A DNA stretch of 64,000 nucleotides. Origin: Erigeron canadensis (Eukaryota; Streptophyta; Magnoliopsida; Asterales; Asteraceae). How positions within the stretch are numbered: position 1 is the stretch's first letter; each line of letters starts with the position of its first letter. The notes under the pieces were generated by a model. That model did not search any database, had not been told where the DNA came from, and saw only the letters and a program-made list of their open reading frames with translations. The position numbers and the translations under genes are program-made. The stretch spans positions 374,501 to 438,500 of the forward strand of contig NC_057761.1 in the NCBI RefSeq assembly GCF_010389155.1, read 5' to 3'. Below are positions 48,312-60,180 of the stretch, in pieces.

Positions 48312-48374
48312 CAAGTGAGTATGAGGTTGTTCTCCATCTAAGCTAAGATGAGGGACAACCTCATACTCACTTTC
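48312..48374. mobile_element. (TA)n-embedded MITE reduced to its termini, copy C (63 bp)
   Basis: 'aagtgagtatgaggttgttc' pairs with 'gggacaacctcatactcact', with only 'tccatctaagctaagatga' between. It abuts a (TA)n run at 48376-48397, on the other side of which lies the full-length copy. Confidence 0.6.
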
Positions 48375-48398
48375 CATATATATATATATATATATATA

Positions 48399-48587
48399 GG
48401 AAAAAGTGAGTATGAAGTTGTTCATCATTTAAGCTTAGATGAGAAACCCATCACATACAAATATTTTATTATTTGTTTGATTTTAAAACAAATACATGGC
48501 CCTCATGATTTTCATGATTATAAAAACCAAATGTGAGGGGTTCTCCATCTAAACTTAGATGGGGGACAACCCCATACTCACTTCCCC
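48399..48587. mobile_element. (TA)n-embedded MITE, copy D (189 bp, best copy)
   Basis: Ends ggaaaaagtgagtatgaagt and ccccatactcacttcccc are inverted, and 'atttaagcttagatga' pairs with 'atctaaacttagatgg' further in. (TA)n lies directly on both sides (48376-48397 and 48588-48604). TA as the duplicated target would fit a Tc1/mariner-type origin, but the TIR is not Stowaway. Confidence 0.78.
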
Positions 48588-48604
48588 ATATATATATATA
48601 TATA

Positions 48605-50004
48605 TGGGTGGGTTAATTTAGAATTAGCGCCATTAAAACCAAATCACAACCATTCATTTTTTCTCTCTTCTCTAATATTAAATCCTGTTTTCTAGAATCC
48701 GGAGACATTTCTGGCGACATTTCCGTTGAAAATCAGTTTCGTTTTCCGGTGGGTACGGTACGGACGTTGCCCTTATCCGTTCGAAAGGGTTGTCACCGGA
48801 ACCATATGGAAATCGTTATTTATAGCAAATTTGCTATCATTTTTTAAAAGTTCAAGTTTACCAATAAATTAGCCTAAAATGGCAATTTTTTCACTTTATA
48901 TCTTTTATATCTTACAAATTATGAATAAACATTAGTAATTGTTCGTTTTGTTGAGATATAAAATAAACAATGTAGAAAGTTGAATACCTTTTTACATGTA
49001 GAAATCTTAGTTACAAGCAACTTTATAAGAAAAATGTTCCCGTGATGTATAACGATCTAAATTTGAAGATATTGGGTTATCCTGAAAATATAATTTTAGG
49101 GGTATTGCCACTTTTAATTCCATTTGTCTTACATAAAAAATTCATCCGCGAACAAAATCGATAATTTTGATCTTTTAACTCAAATAAAAATAGATAATTA
49201 TTAAAAAGTTATATAGTTATGTCTCATAAGTTAGAAATTATATGTAAATCTTCCCTGAATATATATGTAGCTAAAAGGTGTTTGAGATTACATTTTGAAA
49301 TGATTATCTGATTATTACGTTTGTGAGACACAAATAATCCTAAAAAAATGTTTGTATGAAAAAGCAACTCTTTGTTATGAAAATGCAGTTTTGGAGAAGT
49401 ATGTACATGCATGATTTTTCAAAACACACACTATTTATTTTGAAAGCGCAAAATTTATTTTATAATGGCTATAAAAAAAATACCTAAGTAATAAAAAAGG
49501 GAGTGGAATATAGTAATGTGAAGTGTAAGGGTGTAAACTGGAACATATTACAACAACAGAATAGAAAAGTAAGTAAGTAACTTCTCAGTAGGCCCAATAC
49601 CTCGACGGTGTATGAGGAGTTTAAGATGAATTAATAAAATAATATATATGTATGTATATTAACAGGAAAGTAATAATAACATTGAGTTGCTGCTGCATCT
49701 AACTAATTTCCCCTCCATTTTTCATGTATCTTTAATTATAGTATATAATTAATTAATTTGATATCTTGATTTTTCCCATAAAATCTACCACAAGCGATTG
49801 AAGGTAGATTATTTTCATATGACAAATGAGAAGCAAACCAAAATGGATGATGTTCCCATTTTGGGGGTAAGTTTCTCGATCGATGTTATCTTGAATCAAT
49901 CAGCTGGTTTGTATATCCTCTTGATTTTGTGACTAGATATTTATTATATCTATCAACAAACTGGGAATTAAGAAAAAGCTAGCTAGCTGGTTGGCCGTGA
50001 AACA
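48605..50004. other. Intergenic, then promoter of the J-domain gene
   Basis: 48605-48830 ('gggtgggttaatttagaatt ... ggtgggtacggtacggacg') looks element-like but has no recognised ends. 49100-50000 is AT-rich and includes the presumed promoter of the gene starting at 50005; 'ctagctagctgg' lies just before the start codon. Confidence 0.35.
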
Positions 50005-53000
50005 ATGAGGGGTAGTGGTCAGAGATCACAAGGCCGCCGCCGTGATCAAGGAAATAATAATAAAAACGCTGCTGAAGATGAAGAATCATCAACAACAAGG
50101 AATAATAAGAGAGACCCATATGAGGTCCTTGGCGTTTCTCCGACCTCCTCGGATCAACAAATCAAAACTGCTTACCGTAAGCTGGCCTTAAAGTACGTCC
50201 CTCGCATATAATTCCTGTACAACATTCTATCCTATATTATTTAGATATGTATATGCCCACCAATTAACAAATCTTGCAAATAGTCTATGTGAAATACACG
50301 AACTTTTTTTCTTTTTTTTTTTCCCTTATATTAGCCAAAATTGAAGATAATGATTATATATATCGATCATTATTATTTCAGCATGTATATAACAATGTTA
50401 GAAATAGGTATGCAAGAAAGTCATGTGATGCTTGTTTTTTGGTTGGCTATTATTATCATGAGATGAGATGTTGTATTGTTGTCGCCTTCTTTATAACCTT
50501 CTTTCATTTGTTTTAGATTCATGTTCTTTAGTTATTAGTTTTTTTCTTCAACTAATTCAGGGCATGATACCTGATTTAGCTGCCTGTAAGTAGTATGACT
50601 TTTGAAGCCAATGGGTTGGTAACCCATTGGTCAGGTCTTAGACCTTGAGAAATCCACCAGGGTTCGAATCTCACTTCCTACATTTGTAGGAGTGGATTAT
50701 TGGGGAGGTTTTCAAGAGTCCTGGGTTCAGGCATGCGTGGTTCAAGATCCGCATACTGCCCAATTGGATGTCACTGTGATGTCTCGAATGCTAACTACTA
50801 ACCACTAACCACTAACTTGATGTTCCAAAAAAAAAAAAAAGTATGACTTTTGAAACTCAAACTATGTACTAACTATTGAGCTATATGTTTATTCTTCATC
50901 TAGGTACCATCCTGACAAAAATGGAAACGACCCTAAAGCAGCTGATATGTTTAACGAAATTACTTATTCTTATAACATACTTTCTGATCGAAATAAACGC
51001 CAACAATATGACAGCGCCGGTTTTGAAGTGGGTTTCATTACAAACTCTGTCTTTTCTCATTCACCGAATACAATTAACAATAATAATCATGGATGTGTAA
51101 TGACGCTATCGTCTTGGAATGTAGGCTATTGAATCTGAAAGTCAAGATTTGGAGTTAGATCTTTCAAGTTTGGGTGCTATGACTACCATGGTTGCTGCGA
51201 TTTTCAGGTCACTATGTTTGCTTGATTACATCCACTTAATCTATCATTGATCATGTTGAATTAGTTTAATTATCTGAATTCGAGATTCATATGTTTATTA
51301 CTGTCTCAGCAAACTTGGAGTGCCAATAAAAACTCTTGTATCAGCGGCCGTATTGGAAGAGGCAATAAATGGTACAGTCCCTACCCTTCCACTTGCTTTG
51401 GGCAAACCTGTTTCTAGAAAGGTATGCTACGTACTGAGATCCCTTATTATTCTTGTATTATTATAATTGTGTTTGTTCATGTACGTATATAGAGTCTTGC
51501 ATTTCTGAACAGGTGGAAAAGCAATGTGCTCATTTCTATTCTATTAGGATAACAGAGAAGGAAGCACGGGCTGGAATAGTTTGTCGAGTACATTCTGTAG
51601 AAAAGAGCAAATTTAAGGTTTATAATTTCTTTTACTTTTGTTTTCTAATACTACATCTGTATATTTTTCTGCCGCGCTCAAACTTTTTCTTTCAAGTTTT
51701 TGTGTACATGATATATAAAAAAGTTGTGATGTGACCGTGATAGCCCTGTACAAACCAAATAGTTTTCTGCTGTTGCGTATTAAAACTCATGAACATGTAT
51801 GAGTCCCATGAATGCTTTTAAATGTTTACGAAATTTGAAATTAACTTCAAGAACTGATGGGATTTATTATTTTATTAATTTTAGTGTCAACCAATAATTA
51901 AATATAAGTTGGAGAATTTTGGCTTTTGCAGCTTTTGTATTTTGATCGGGACGAAAATGGAGGACTGAATCTCGCTCTGCAGGTAAGAATGTTCCTCTAC
52001 AAAACTAATTTATTCCAATTATTCTTCTAACCCTAAAGCTGAAGATTGAAATTCCTTGCATTGTTATAGAGTTTTACCAGCATCATTTTAGTTATCCTCT
52101 CTAAAAATTGATGCTACAAAGTACCAAGTTTCTCAATTCCTGTTTCAGGAAGATAGCACAAAAAAGGGCAAGACGATGGCTGCTGGGATGTATTTCCTTG
52201 GTTTCCCAGTCTATAGATTGGATCAACAATCGATCACAGTGAGTACATGATTACAGTATGATGTGCATCCACACTTGAGCTTGTTGTACTTCTTTCGAAT
52301 TAACTGTGATCCCTATAATGAGTTTGCTCCAGATGGCTAAGAAGGATCCAGATACTGCTTTCTTCAAAAAGCTCGAAGGATTTCAGCCATGTGAAATTAC
52401 AGAACTAAGAGCCGGTGTTCATACATTTGCTGTTTATGGTTAGATTTATGAGATCAGACCGGCTTATATTTTGAAAGCCTTATGTGGTTGTAGTTTTTAT
52501 GCTCAAATTAATATGTGTAACACGGGCTACCCTGCATTTTTATATGGACAGGTGATAATTTCTATAAAAGTGCTAGCTACACAATTGAAGTCCTTTCTAC
52601 AGCTTCTTTTGTTAATGAGAAGGAGAATCTCCGTGCAATTGATGCTCACATAACTACAAAACGGACAGAGATCTGTAAATTTGAAACAGAATACAGACAG
52701 GTTTGTTTATAAACTCATCCTCTAAACCTAATCATTTTTTTATCTGTTATGTGATTAAGTAAGTAATATTGTACGTACGTGTTTCCTCAGGTTCTTGCAC
52801 AGTTTACAGAGATGACTGGCAGATACAAGAAAGAAATGCAAGCGGTATGTTGAAATGATTTCTTGTTTTATCTTTTCAATCGATTAAAATTCGAAAGCAC
52901 AAGCCAACTATTACTATGTGATCCTGGGTGGGACAAATTAATATGCACCAATGGATCAACGATAGATTGATGATATGAGTGAATGATTATAATGTATTTG

Positions 53001-53198
53001 TAGATAGATGAGCTTCTTAAGAGAAGAAACGAAATACAAGCGGCATACACAACCACCCCACAAACAATAAAGCGTGGTAGTAGTAGCAATAAACGGGTAA
53101 TGTTAAAAGAAGAAGATAAGAAGGCATCCATACAGGACGGATCAACAAAGAAGAAGTGGTATAATATCCATGTGAAGATGGACAAGAAAAAGCCTTGA
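50005..53198 (+). CDS. J-domain (DnaJ/HSP40) protein of the ARG1/ARL gravitropism family
   Basis: Eleven exons: 50005-50192, 50904-51027, 51125-51207, 51310-51421, 51513-51617, 51932-51982, 52149-52238, 52333-52438, 52552-52700, 52791-52844 and 53004-53198. All are GT-AG and in phase; product 418 aa. The J domain at about 37-102 begins [10 protein letters not shown] and keeps the catalytic HPD at 65-67, which stimulates Hsp70 ATPase. The rest matches ARG1/ARL proteins: [90 protein letters not shown], a predicted coiled coil at about 310-375, and a basic end [18 protein letters not shown]1 and ARL2 act at endomembranes in early gravity signalling and auxin redistribution in root caps and hypocotyls; that role is by family. 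The MRG start and KKWYNI end look more ARL2-like than ARG1, but the paralogue is not settled. Intron 1 holds a SINE. Confidence 0.95.
50607..50839 (+). mobile_element. tRNA-derived SINE in intron 1 of the J-domain gene
   Basis: Contains a box A-like 'ggtaacccattggtcagg', a box B-like 'gggttcgaatctc' at about 50661-50673, a body with 'ggttcaagatccgcatactg', three 'taaccactaac' units and a pure A tail of about 14 bases. Perfect 15-bp target duplications AGTATGACTTTTGAA lie at 50592-50606 and 50840-50854. The intact duplication and long tail suggest a fairly recent insertion, in gene-sense orientation. Confidence 0.93.
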
Positions 53199-54360
53199 TA
53201 TGTATGATGAATCTCTGAAAAGGCAGGCTAGCTAGATCTGTCTAGTCTTGTGTTGGCAGCAGTACCGATCCACATACACAAAGACAAAACTCATCGACCT
53301 AGGCTGGTTATATGTGCATATCATCGCTAGTTGAAGTACATACAATCGATCAATCAAGCAGGTTGGCTATATAATTTGTACAAATGACAAGCGCCCGGTT
53401 GATTGAAAATATATCCACGTACGTACTCGGGTTGGATGTAAAGCTAAGTAGCTGTAAGATTCTTTCTCAGCTCCTTAATTTGTCCGTCATGTATTTTTGT
53501 ACTCTATGTTTTGGGTATTTCAAAACAATATCCATACCTATATCTCTATATCGGAGTATTAACTAATTAAACTTTCAAACTGTAACATATTCTGAACCTC
53601 TCCGCACCTTACTTTAATTTATTTCCGAACTAGCTAGCCACATTTTTTTAACCTTTTGTTAAGTGAAAAAAGACATTCAAATTTATTTATTTAATTAACT
53701 TTAGGTTTCGTTTCCTTAAAATACAGATTCTTATATTTTGAATGTAATTTTATATAGATTCTCTTATTTCCAAACATAGATTCTTTTATGTATTGAAAAT
53801 CCATATCGGAATTTAATTTCCGGAATTCTCAAAGCTAGGGACAAGTTTAACAAAACTGGAAGTTGAAAACTGTCTAGAGCAGTTTACAGACCCAAAAACC
53901 TGAAAAAAACCATTCTGTAGTTTTGGTCAATTTTGTGGTTCCTATTCCTCTCAAATAACACACATCTTGGTCCTGAAATCTTTCTAAAGTGTATCCAATC
54001 AAACAACTAGCTAGGTGACCCATCAAATTGATTTAATCTAAAAGTCAAAGAATCTTATTTTGTTCATAATCTGTAATTTCCTTAGTAGCGAATCGTATGA
54101 TTGACTTTTATCTAAAAAGAAATGAAACTAAAACATGCCCCATCAAAATATATTTAATTTTTAAATCATACTATGAAAAGTTTTGAATTATAGAATTAAA
54201 CTAGCTAGACGGGGCCGGATAAAATGTGTTTTTCTAAGAGTTTGAGATATATACAATAGGAGTAGGAACATCATGGGACGTTATAAAATGGACTAATATG
54301 CTAAAACATAAGTTTGAGAGCATGAAAGCTGGGAACTGAAACTTTGGTAGTGTCTTGTGC
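53199..54360. other. 3' flank of the J-domain gene and intergenic DNA
   Basis: 53199-53580 is the likely 3' UTR and downstream flank ('agctagct' words, no assigned polyA signal). The remainder is AT-rich without recognised features. Confidence 0.35.
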
Positions 54361-54362
54361 TA

Positions 54363-54510
54363 ATGATTCAAGCCAAGCTTTTCAAATTAGATTTAGCATC
54401 ATCCAGTAACAGCTTCTAGTGCTTCTTCCAATGAGGCTGCAGGTCTAATAACTTTGCAAAAATAGCTTTTGCGCTTTCATATTGCTTAGTTTTTGCCAAC
54501 GACAATCTGT
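54363..54510 (-). pseudogene. Possible exon remnant, TPR-like peptide
   Basis: After an acceptor-like ttacag at 54511-54516 (minus strand), one frame reads LSLAKTKQYESAKAIFAKLL before a stop, and a second frame continues with SLEEALEAVTG. The helical A/K/L pattern resembles a tetratricopeptide-type helix pair, but no gene model can be built and the family is unknown. Treat as a weak candidate. Confidence 0.25.
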
Positions 54511-55398
54511 AACATATAATAACAACATAAAAATAAGTTTAAATGAGAACAAAACAACGACAATCTGCACATACGTGATACCAAATATGTACATATTTGA
54601 AACTAAGTTTAATGCATGATGATTGTTGCATTAAATACATTGTAAGATGCATGGAAGGATGGAATGACGTAAAACTATGTAAGGGGCATAGTCGGTTCTA
54701 TAGTTGTGGTGGATTGCCTTTTGTTCTTAAAGTTAAGGCCCCCAAATAGTTAAGGCCCACAATTTCATTGCTACTAGACTAAAAATATTATTGCCTTTTG
54801 TTCTTAAAGTTAGTTTTGGACTTAAAATACTAAAAATTAAACCAATGTAGTATTGACGGTCTACAATGTCATAACAAAGATTAAATGAGTTGGCTATTTA
54901 TCGATTGAAGAATATTTATTTTATGAAATTAAGTATGAAAATTTGAAGATTTGATTAAAGCTTTATGAAAAGGCCTCCAAAATTATTAGTCCCGCTTTGA
55001 GAAAAAAAGAAAAACGTTAAACCGGCCCTGGCGGGTAAGGGATATGTTTACACACAGAAAAAGATATTCCGGAGATACGTCTGGCATATGGAACAATCTG
55101 CTACATGTTTTAGTATTGCCAACCTTTAAATTATAAGATATATTCACAACCTTTTCAAGAGTGTATGGCAAGAGTACAGAGCAAACACCAACAAGTTACG
55201 TTGATGGCTTTTTACCACCCAAAAGTTGCTAAGGTCGTTTTGCATTTTCCTGCCATAAATTTATACTCGTAATATACTAAAAAGCAATATACATATTACA
55301 GCAAAATAATGCATAGAGTACAACTTAATTAGCAGATACAATACTTTCTTAATTAAAATTACAAGTTCTTATGCACGAATACTAATTCACTAATCTTA
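54511..55398. other. Intergenic, no gene seen
   Basis: The phrase 'ttgccttttgttcttaaagtta' occurs twice (about 54715 and 54791), a local direct repeat. Nothing else. Confidence 0.35.
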
Positions 55399-55845
55399 CT
55401 AGCTAATTAACCCGGGTTTAACCCGGACATATCAATCAAAGTTTTATAAAATCGCATTTTCGCCACCGAAGTTGCGATAGTCTAAGAGCACACGTCTTCT
55501 CAAAATATTATATCTTATAAGTTATAATTAGTTTATTAACTCGCATAATATGTGAATAATTAAAAATATGTTATGATAAAGTTATTTAGACGATGAAAGT
55601 TATAAAACAATGTATAATTTAATAGAATTTTTTTCTAAAAAATCTAAAAAATATATATCTCTAAATTTTTTTTATAAAATAACAAAAACAAAAATGCAAT
55701 AAAATTTAAGAATAAGAGTGTTTATGACATCATAAGTAAATTAAAAAAAACAAAATTAATATTAAGAAATAATTTGGATGTGACAAATAAGTAATATTTA
55801 TGGAATGATGATGTCACAACAATTATTTTTTATTTAATATAAAGA
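55399..55845 (-). mobile_element. Non-autonomous Helitron (CCCGGGTTAAACCC family), adjacent copy 1
   Basis: On the minus strand it begins A|TCTTTATATTAAATAAAAA, runs through 'tgttgtgacatcatcattcc', and ends with the hairpin ccgggttaaacccgggtt and ...taattagCTAG|T. 447 bp. It shares its hairpin with the copies at 8576 and 9559. Confidence 0.88.
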
Positions 55846-55860
55846 TATTACATTATTAAT

Positions 55861-56302
55861 CTAGCTAATTAACCCGGGTTTAACCCGGGCATATCAATTA
55901 AAGTTTTATAAAATTGCATTTTCGTTACCGAAGTTGCGATAGTCTAAGAGTACTCGTCTCCTCAAAATAGTATATCTTATAAGTTATAATTAGTTTATTT
56001 ACTCGCATAATATGTGAATAATTAAAAATATGTTATTATAAAAATATTTAGACGATGAAACTTATAAAACAATGTATAATTTATTAGAGTTTTTTTCTAA
56101 AAAAATTAAAAAATATATATCTCTAAATTTTTTTTATAAAATAACAAAAACAAAAATGCAATAAAATTTAAGAATAAAAGTGTTTATTACAAGTAAATTA
56201 AAAAAAAGAAACTTAATATTAAGAAATAATTTGAATGTGACAAATAAGCAATATTTATGAAATGATGATGTCACAACAATCATCTTTTATTTAATATAAA
56301 GA
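55861..56302 (-). mobile_element. Non-autonomous Helitron (CCCGGGTTAAACCC family), adjacent copy 2
   Basis: Nearly identical to copy 1 over its full length (442 bp, a few substitutions and small indels). Begins A|TCTTTATATTAAATAAAAG and ends ...aattagCTAG, here followed by A instead of T. Only 15 bp (55846-55860) separate it from copy 1. Confidence 0.88.
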
Positions 56303-56559
56303 TCTTTTATGGTGCGACAACATGCTCTTTTCACACTACAACCGGCAATTTGCATCCAATATGTACTTTATATGTTAATGTCTTAAAACAAAAATTAGAT
56401 ATCGTTCATGTATTTTGTAGTTCCGTTGTCAATAATTTTAGGTCGTATAAAATACATGTTCAGTAGCAACGCGCAAGTAAAAATGCTAGTATGAACTGAA
56501 AATTCATATAGAATAGCATCAATGTGATTTAAATATCTCAATAAACTATAGTGCATATA

Positions 56560-57206
56560 TTACTATATATATTAAAACTAAAGATACGGGTTTACGTGTC
56601 GTGGTTTTTTATTCTTTTAATCACGATGATCAGCTATTTCGTTTTCTTCTATTTTAACTTTTTCTTTTTTAAAAAAAAATTGTATACTTTTAAAGTTTCT
56701 TATTTTTACCACATAACTTTTGTGTTTTTTTAACTTTAGTATTACTTTTTGTGTTTTTTTAACTTTAGTATTACTTTTTGTATACAAGTATAAGATTGTA
56801 TATTTTTAGAATTTCTTATTTTTCTCACTTAACTTTTGGGTTTAATTTTAGTATAACTTTTTATATACAAATATAATTTACTTTTAAATTCTAACTTATA
56901 TTTACCACTCAACTTTTTGGTTTTTTTTAACTTTACTCTAACATTTTATATACAAACCTAATTATAACTTACTTTTAAAGTTTTTAATTTTTACCAATTA
57001 AATTTAGGTTTTTAACTTTTATCATCAAATCTTTTTTTTTTTTTTTTTTTTTTACTTTCTATCTCTTAGTTTAAGGCTTCTAACTTTACCATCAAACTTT
57101 TAGTTTCAAAACTTTTAGGTAATGTTGTATGTATATATGTTTGCATGTTGCAACGTCGACCTTGGGCAACGCCCTCCCGGGACAACGCTCGGAGTCAAAA
57201 AGCTAG
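56560..57206 (+). mobile_element. Helitron-like element, different 3' family
   Basis: Ends with GC-rich 'gggcaacgccctcccgggac' followed by 'aaaaagCTAG|T', a Helitron-type terminus with a hairpin. The start near 'tactatatatattaaaactaa' is typical of degraded Helitron starts but lacks TC. The interior has a repeated 'tttttgtgtttttttaactt' block (about 56716-56770) and many T-tracts. Confidence 0.5.
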
Positions 57207-58657
57207 TTAAATACTAATTGTGATTGTACGATAGTATTACTTGTCAAACTTGTAACCACTCTTCTTGCTTCACGTAGCTCACTGCACTCTAGTTCCAAAG
57301 CGTTTAACTTATTTTAATAATTAAGCTCGTGTCGCCTTGACTGTGTCAACAGAAGTAGCCCGGCCAATGATACGTAGTAATTAGTGTCGCCTTCACTAAA
57401 TAGCCCAATGATACGTAGTAAGTAAAAGAATTACCAGAATCAAAACGACAAATAAGGGGGAAAAAAAGGCGGAAGTCTATGAGTGTCATTTTAAGAGGCA
57501 CAAAATTTCTTTAACCAATGGTAAAGGTGACAAATGGGTGGGTAAGCTAATAGAATCAAAGAGGCTAATTTTGGTTGAGGCTGGGTGAACTGAAACGTCT
57601 TTTGTGGAGAATCTTCCAAATTTACATTGTTAAACCTTGGCAGCCAAAAAAATCATAAATCTCGTAAAAAAGATATCATTGGGGCATTTTATCAAACACG
57701 TTGTTTGCATGAACTGAACTTCTAGATCAGAATATCAAAGACCGTATTGCAGGTAATGCAATGGTTTATCTCTACATTATGTTCAAAGTGGCATGAATGA
57801 GATCCAAGAAATAACTTGTCAAGCAATTGGAAGCTGATTTGAAAGAAAAAAAATTCCATGTAACCCAATCTATGTATAGAAAGATGTATCGAGAGGTTGT
57901 AATGGACAATTTGAGTTACGTTCACGTTTACATAAAGATGACATTTTGTAAGTTATGACAATTAACAATGAAGTTATATATGGCAGTAGTACATTGTTCG
58001 CAATTTTAAAGTAGCTACAAATATTAACAACTAATGCAAATGAGCATATAACAGAGAAAAAAGACAAACGTAGTGGAAGATATATGAAGAAGAAAAAAAC
58101 CTTTCAACGGATCAAAACGTCAAAGTTAAAAAGCGAAAGGGGAACAACGTGTCCTGAGTACTAAGGTAAGTATTGATTAGTAAATCAACAATATGGATAC
58201 ATGTAAATTGTACACAAAATTAAACAAAGACATTAATACAAACATCTGGTGTGCAAAATAAATGTGAAGTCTTTCAAAACAAATTTTACCTTGGTGAAAT
58301 CATAAAAAGAAATTTTACTTTAATGAAATCTTAAAATCACCAATTTTATGAAGATAAATGGAAAAAGTAAATTAGTTAAAATATTTACCCATGTATCAAT
58401 TCTGAATTATAATCAAAATTTCATCCATGTTATAAAGCATCCTCATCCTTTTTCCAAAAAACGTACATAGATACGAAGAAACAAAGACAAAATAACAGCT
58501 ACTAATTACCTTAAAAATTGAGTAGATGATATATATGTACTATGTAGTGCTTAATCGCCTGAATAAAATTAAAGTGATTGTGAGTACAATAATAAGATGC
58601 TAATGTTTTATCAGTATAGGAAAATGGCAGTAAAGAGGAACATTATCTGGATACTTC
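57207..58657. other. Intergenic, no gene seen
   Basis: 'caatgatacgtagtaa' occurs twice (about 57365 and 57408), a short direct repeat. Minus-strand open frames at 57722-58067 show no domain. Nothing else. Confidence 0.35.
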
Positions 58658-59782
58658 GGGTTTAATCACTGGATACATCATGTACTTTCTTTCTTGTACA
58701 CGGTTGCATAATATCAAATTTTATTGAAGCGGAACATCCTTATACTTTTTTGTACATGGTTGCATAACGTAACCGGCTTTAGCCTGTAAATTCTATTTTT
58801 TCACTAGACCCAGTGACTTTTAAGTCAACATAATATGTTTCAAACTAGCAACTTCGAGATCGAATAACTTGTAACCGAAACACGATCCAACCAAATGGCT
58901 TTCACACATGTATTCTCTAGACCCCAATCTATATATATCAACTAAGTAAAAACCTTAAAACTTGCACAATCAACCCGAAAACTTTACGAGAGCACAAAAA
59001 CTAACTTTCATGCGAACGATCAGATGGTAACGAAACTTCACCAAATTTTACACATAACTTAATGAAACATAAACAAACTCATAGAAACTTTCAGAATGAA
59101 ATTCTAACGTGTAACTTTTGCGCAACACATATCTAAAGTTTAAGAACACTAAAATGGTAACGAGAGTTATACTCAACCAAATCACAAACCGTAACTTGCA
59201 AATGATTTTAATAACATTAACTAAGAGAAACACACTGAATTTAAGCAATAATGATCGGAAATTTGAACTGAAATTGAAACGAAAGTTTAACTGGGTCACG
59301 TTGTAACTTACAAAATAAAAACTACACAACTAGAAACGAAAGTTTCTATGAGTTCGTTTATGTTTCATTAAGTTATGCATAAAGTTTGGTGAAGTTTCGT
59401 TACCATCTGATCGTTCACATGAAAGTTAGTTTTTGTGCTCTCACAAGGTTTTCGGGTTGATTGTACAAGTTTTAAGGTTGTTACTTAGTTGATATATATA
59501 TAGATTGGGGTCTAGAGAATACATGTGTGAAAGCCGTTTGGTTAGATCGTGTTGCGGTTATAAGTTATTCTATCTCGAAGTTGCTAGTTTGAAACATATT
59601 ATGTTGACTTAAAAGTCAACTGGGTCTGGTGCAAAAATTAGAATTTACAGGCTAAAGTCGGTCACATTATGCAACCATGTACAAAAATTGAAAGTATAAG
59701 GGTGTTCCACTTCAATAAAATTTGATATTATGCAACCGTGTACAAGAAGAAAAGTACATTGTGTATCTAGTGATTAAACCCC
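58658..59782. mobile_element. MULE-type fold-back element, 1125 bp, perfect 9-bp duplication
   Basis: Arms of about 437 bp (58658-59094) and 447 bp (59336-59782) are inverted copies, differing at scattered positions, around a spacer of about 240 bp. Ends gggtttaatcact / agtgattaaacccc. The 9-bp direct repeat GGATACTTC flanks it exactly (58649-58657 and 59783-59791), as expected for Mutator-type transposition. No transposase, so it is mobilised in trans if at all. Transcription through it would give a very long hairpin RNA. Confidence 0.9.
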
Positions 59783-59885
59783 GGATACTTCTTAATTTCT
59801 TATATTACCAAAGAGTTGTAACACAGGCAAGAGAAGTAATACGTAGTATAGAAGGCTTAAGCTTTTGTAGAAAAAAGGGTTGGTT

Positions 59886-60099
59886 AACCAACTCCACTTA
59901 GGTGGGTTGGCAAGGGGTAATGAGGTATCTTCCAAATCTATTATGTGGCCGCTGAAGGTGAGTTTTTCTTAAGATCTCGGGTTCTATTTTGAGTTTCTCA
60001 TCTCAAGGTATTTTACATGAAAAGGGGGTTGGAGGTCCAGCAAATTGCTGGTTAAAATTGTCTCCAGCACGTCTGAATTGAAACTAACTTTTTAAAAAG
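59886..60099 (+). mobile_element. SINE, 214 bp, with 14-bp duplication
   Basis: The head 'cttaggtgggttggcaaggg' looks like box A and 'tctcgggttctattttgag' like box B. The tail ends in 'taactttttaaaaag'. Perfect 14-bp direct repeats AAAAAGGGTTGGTT lie at 59872-59885 and 60100-60113. Different body sequence from the other SINE families in the window. Confidence 0.85.
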
Positions 60100-60180
60100 A
60101 AAAAGGGTTGGTTTTCGGTATATAGGTTAATTGATGGGTTTATACACTAGTAAGAGTAAGAGGGTTGGCATCACCTCCAC

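Noticed and set aside
57029..57053. Long T-tract as a terminator or poly-A tail of a retroelement
   Set aside because: No element end or duplication next to it; it lies inside a Helitron-like region full of T-tracts.
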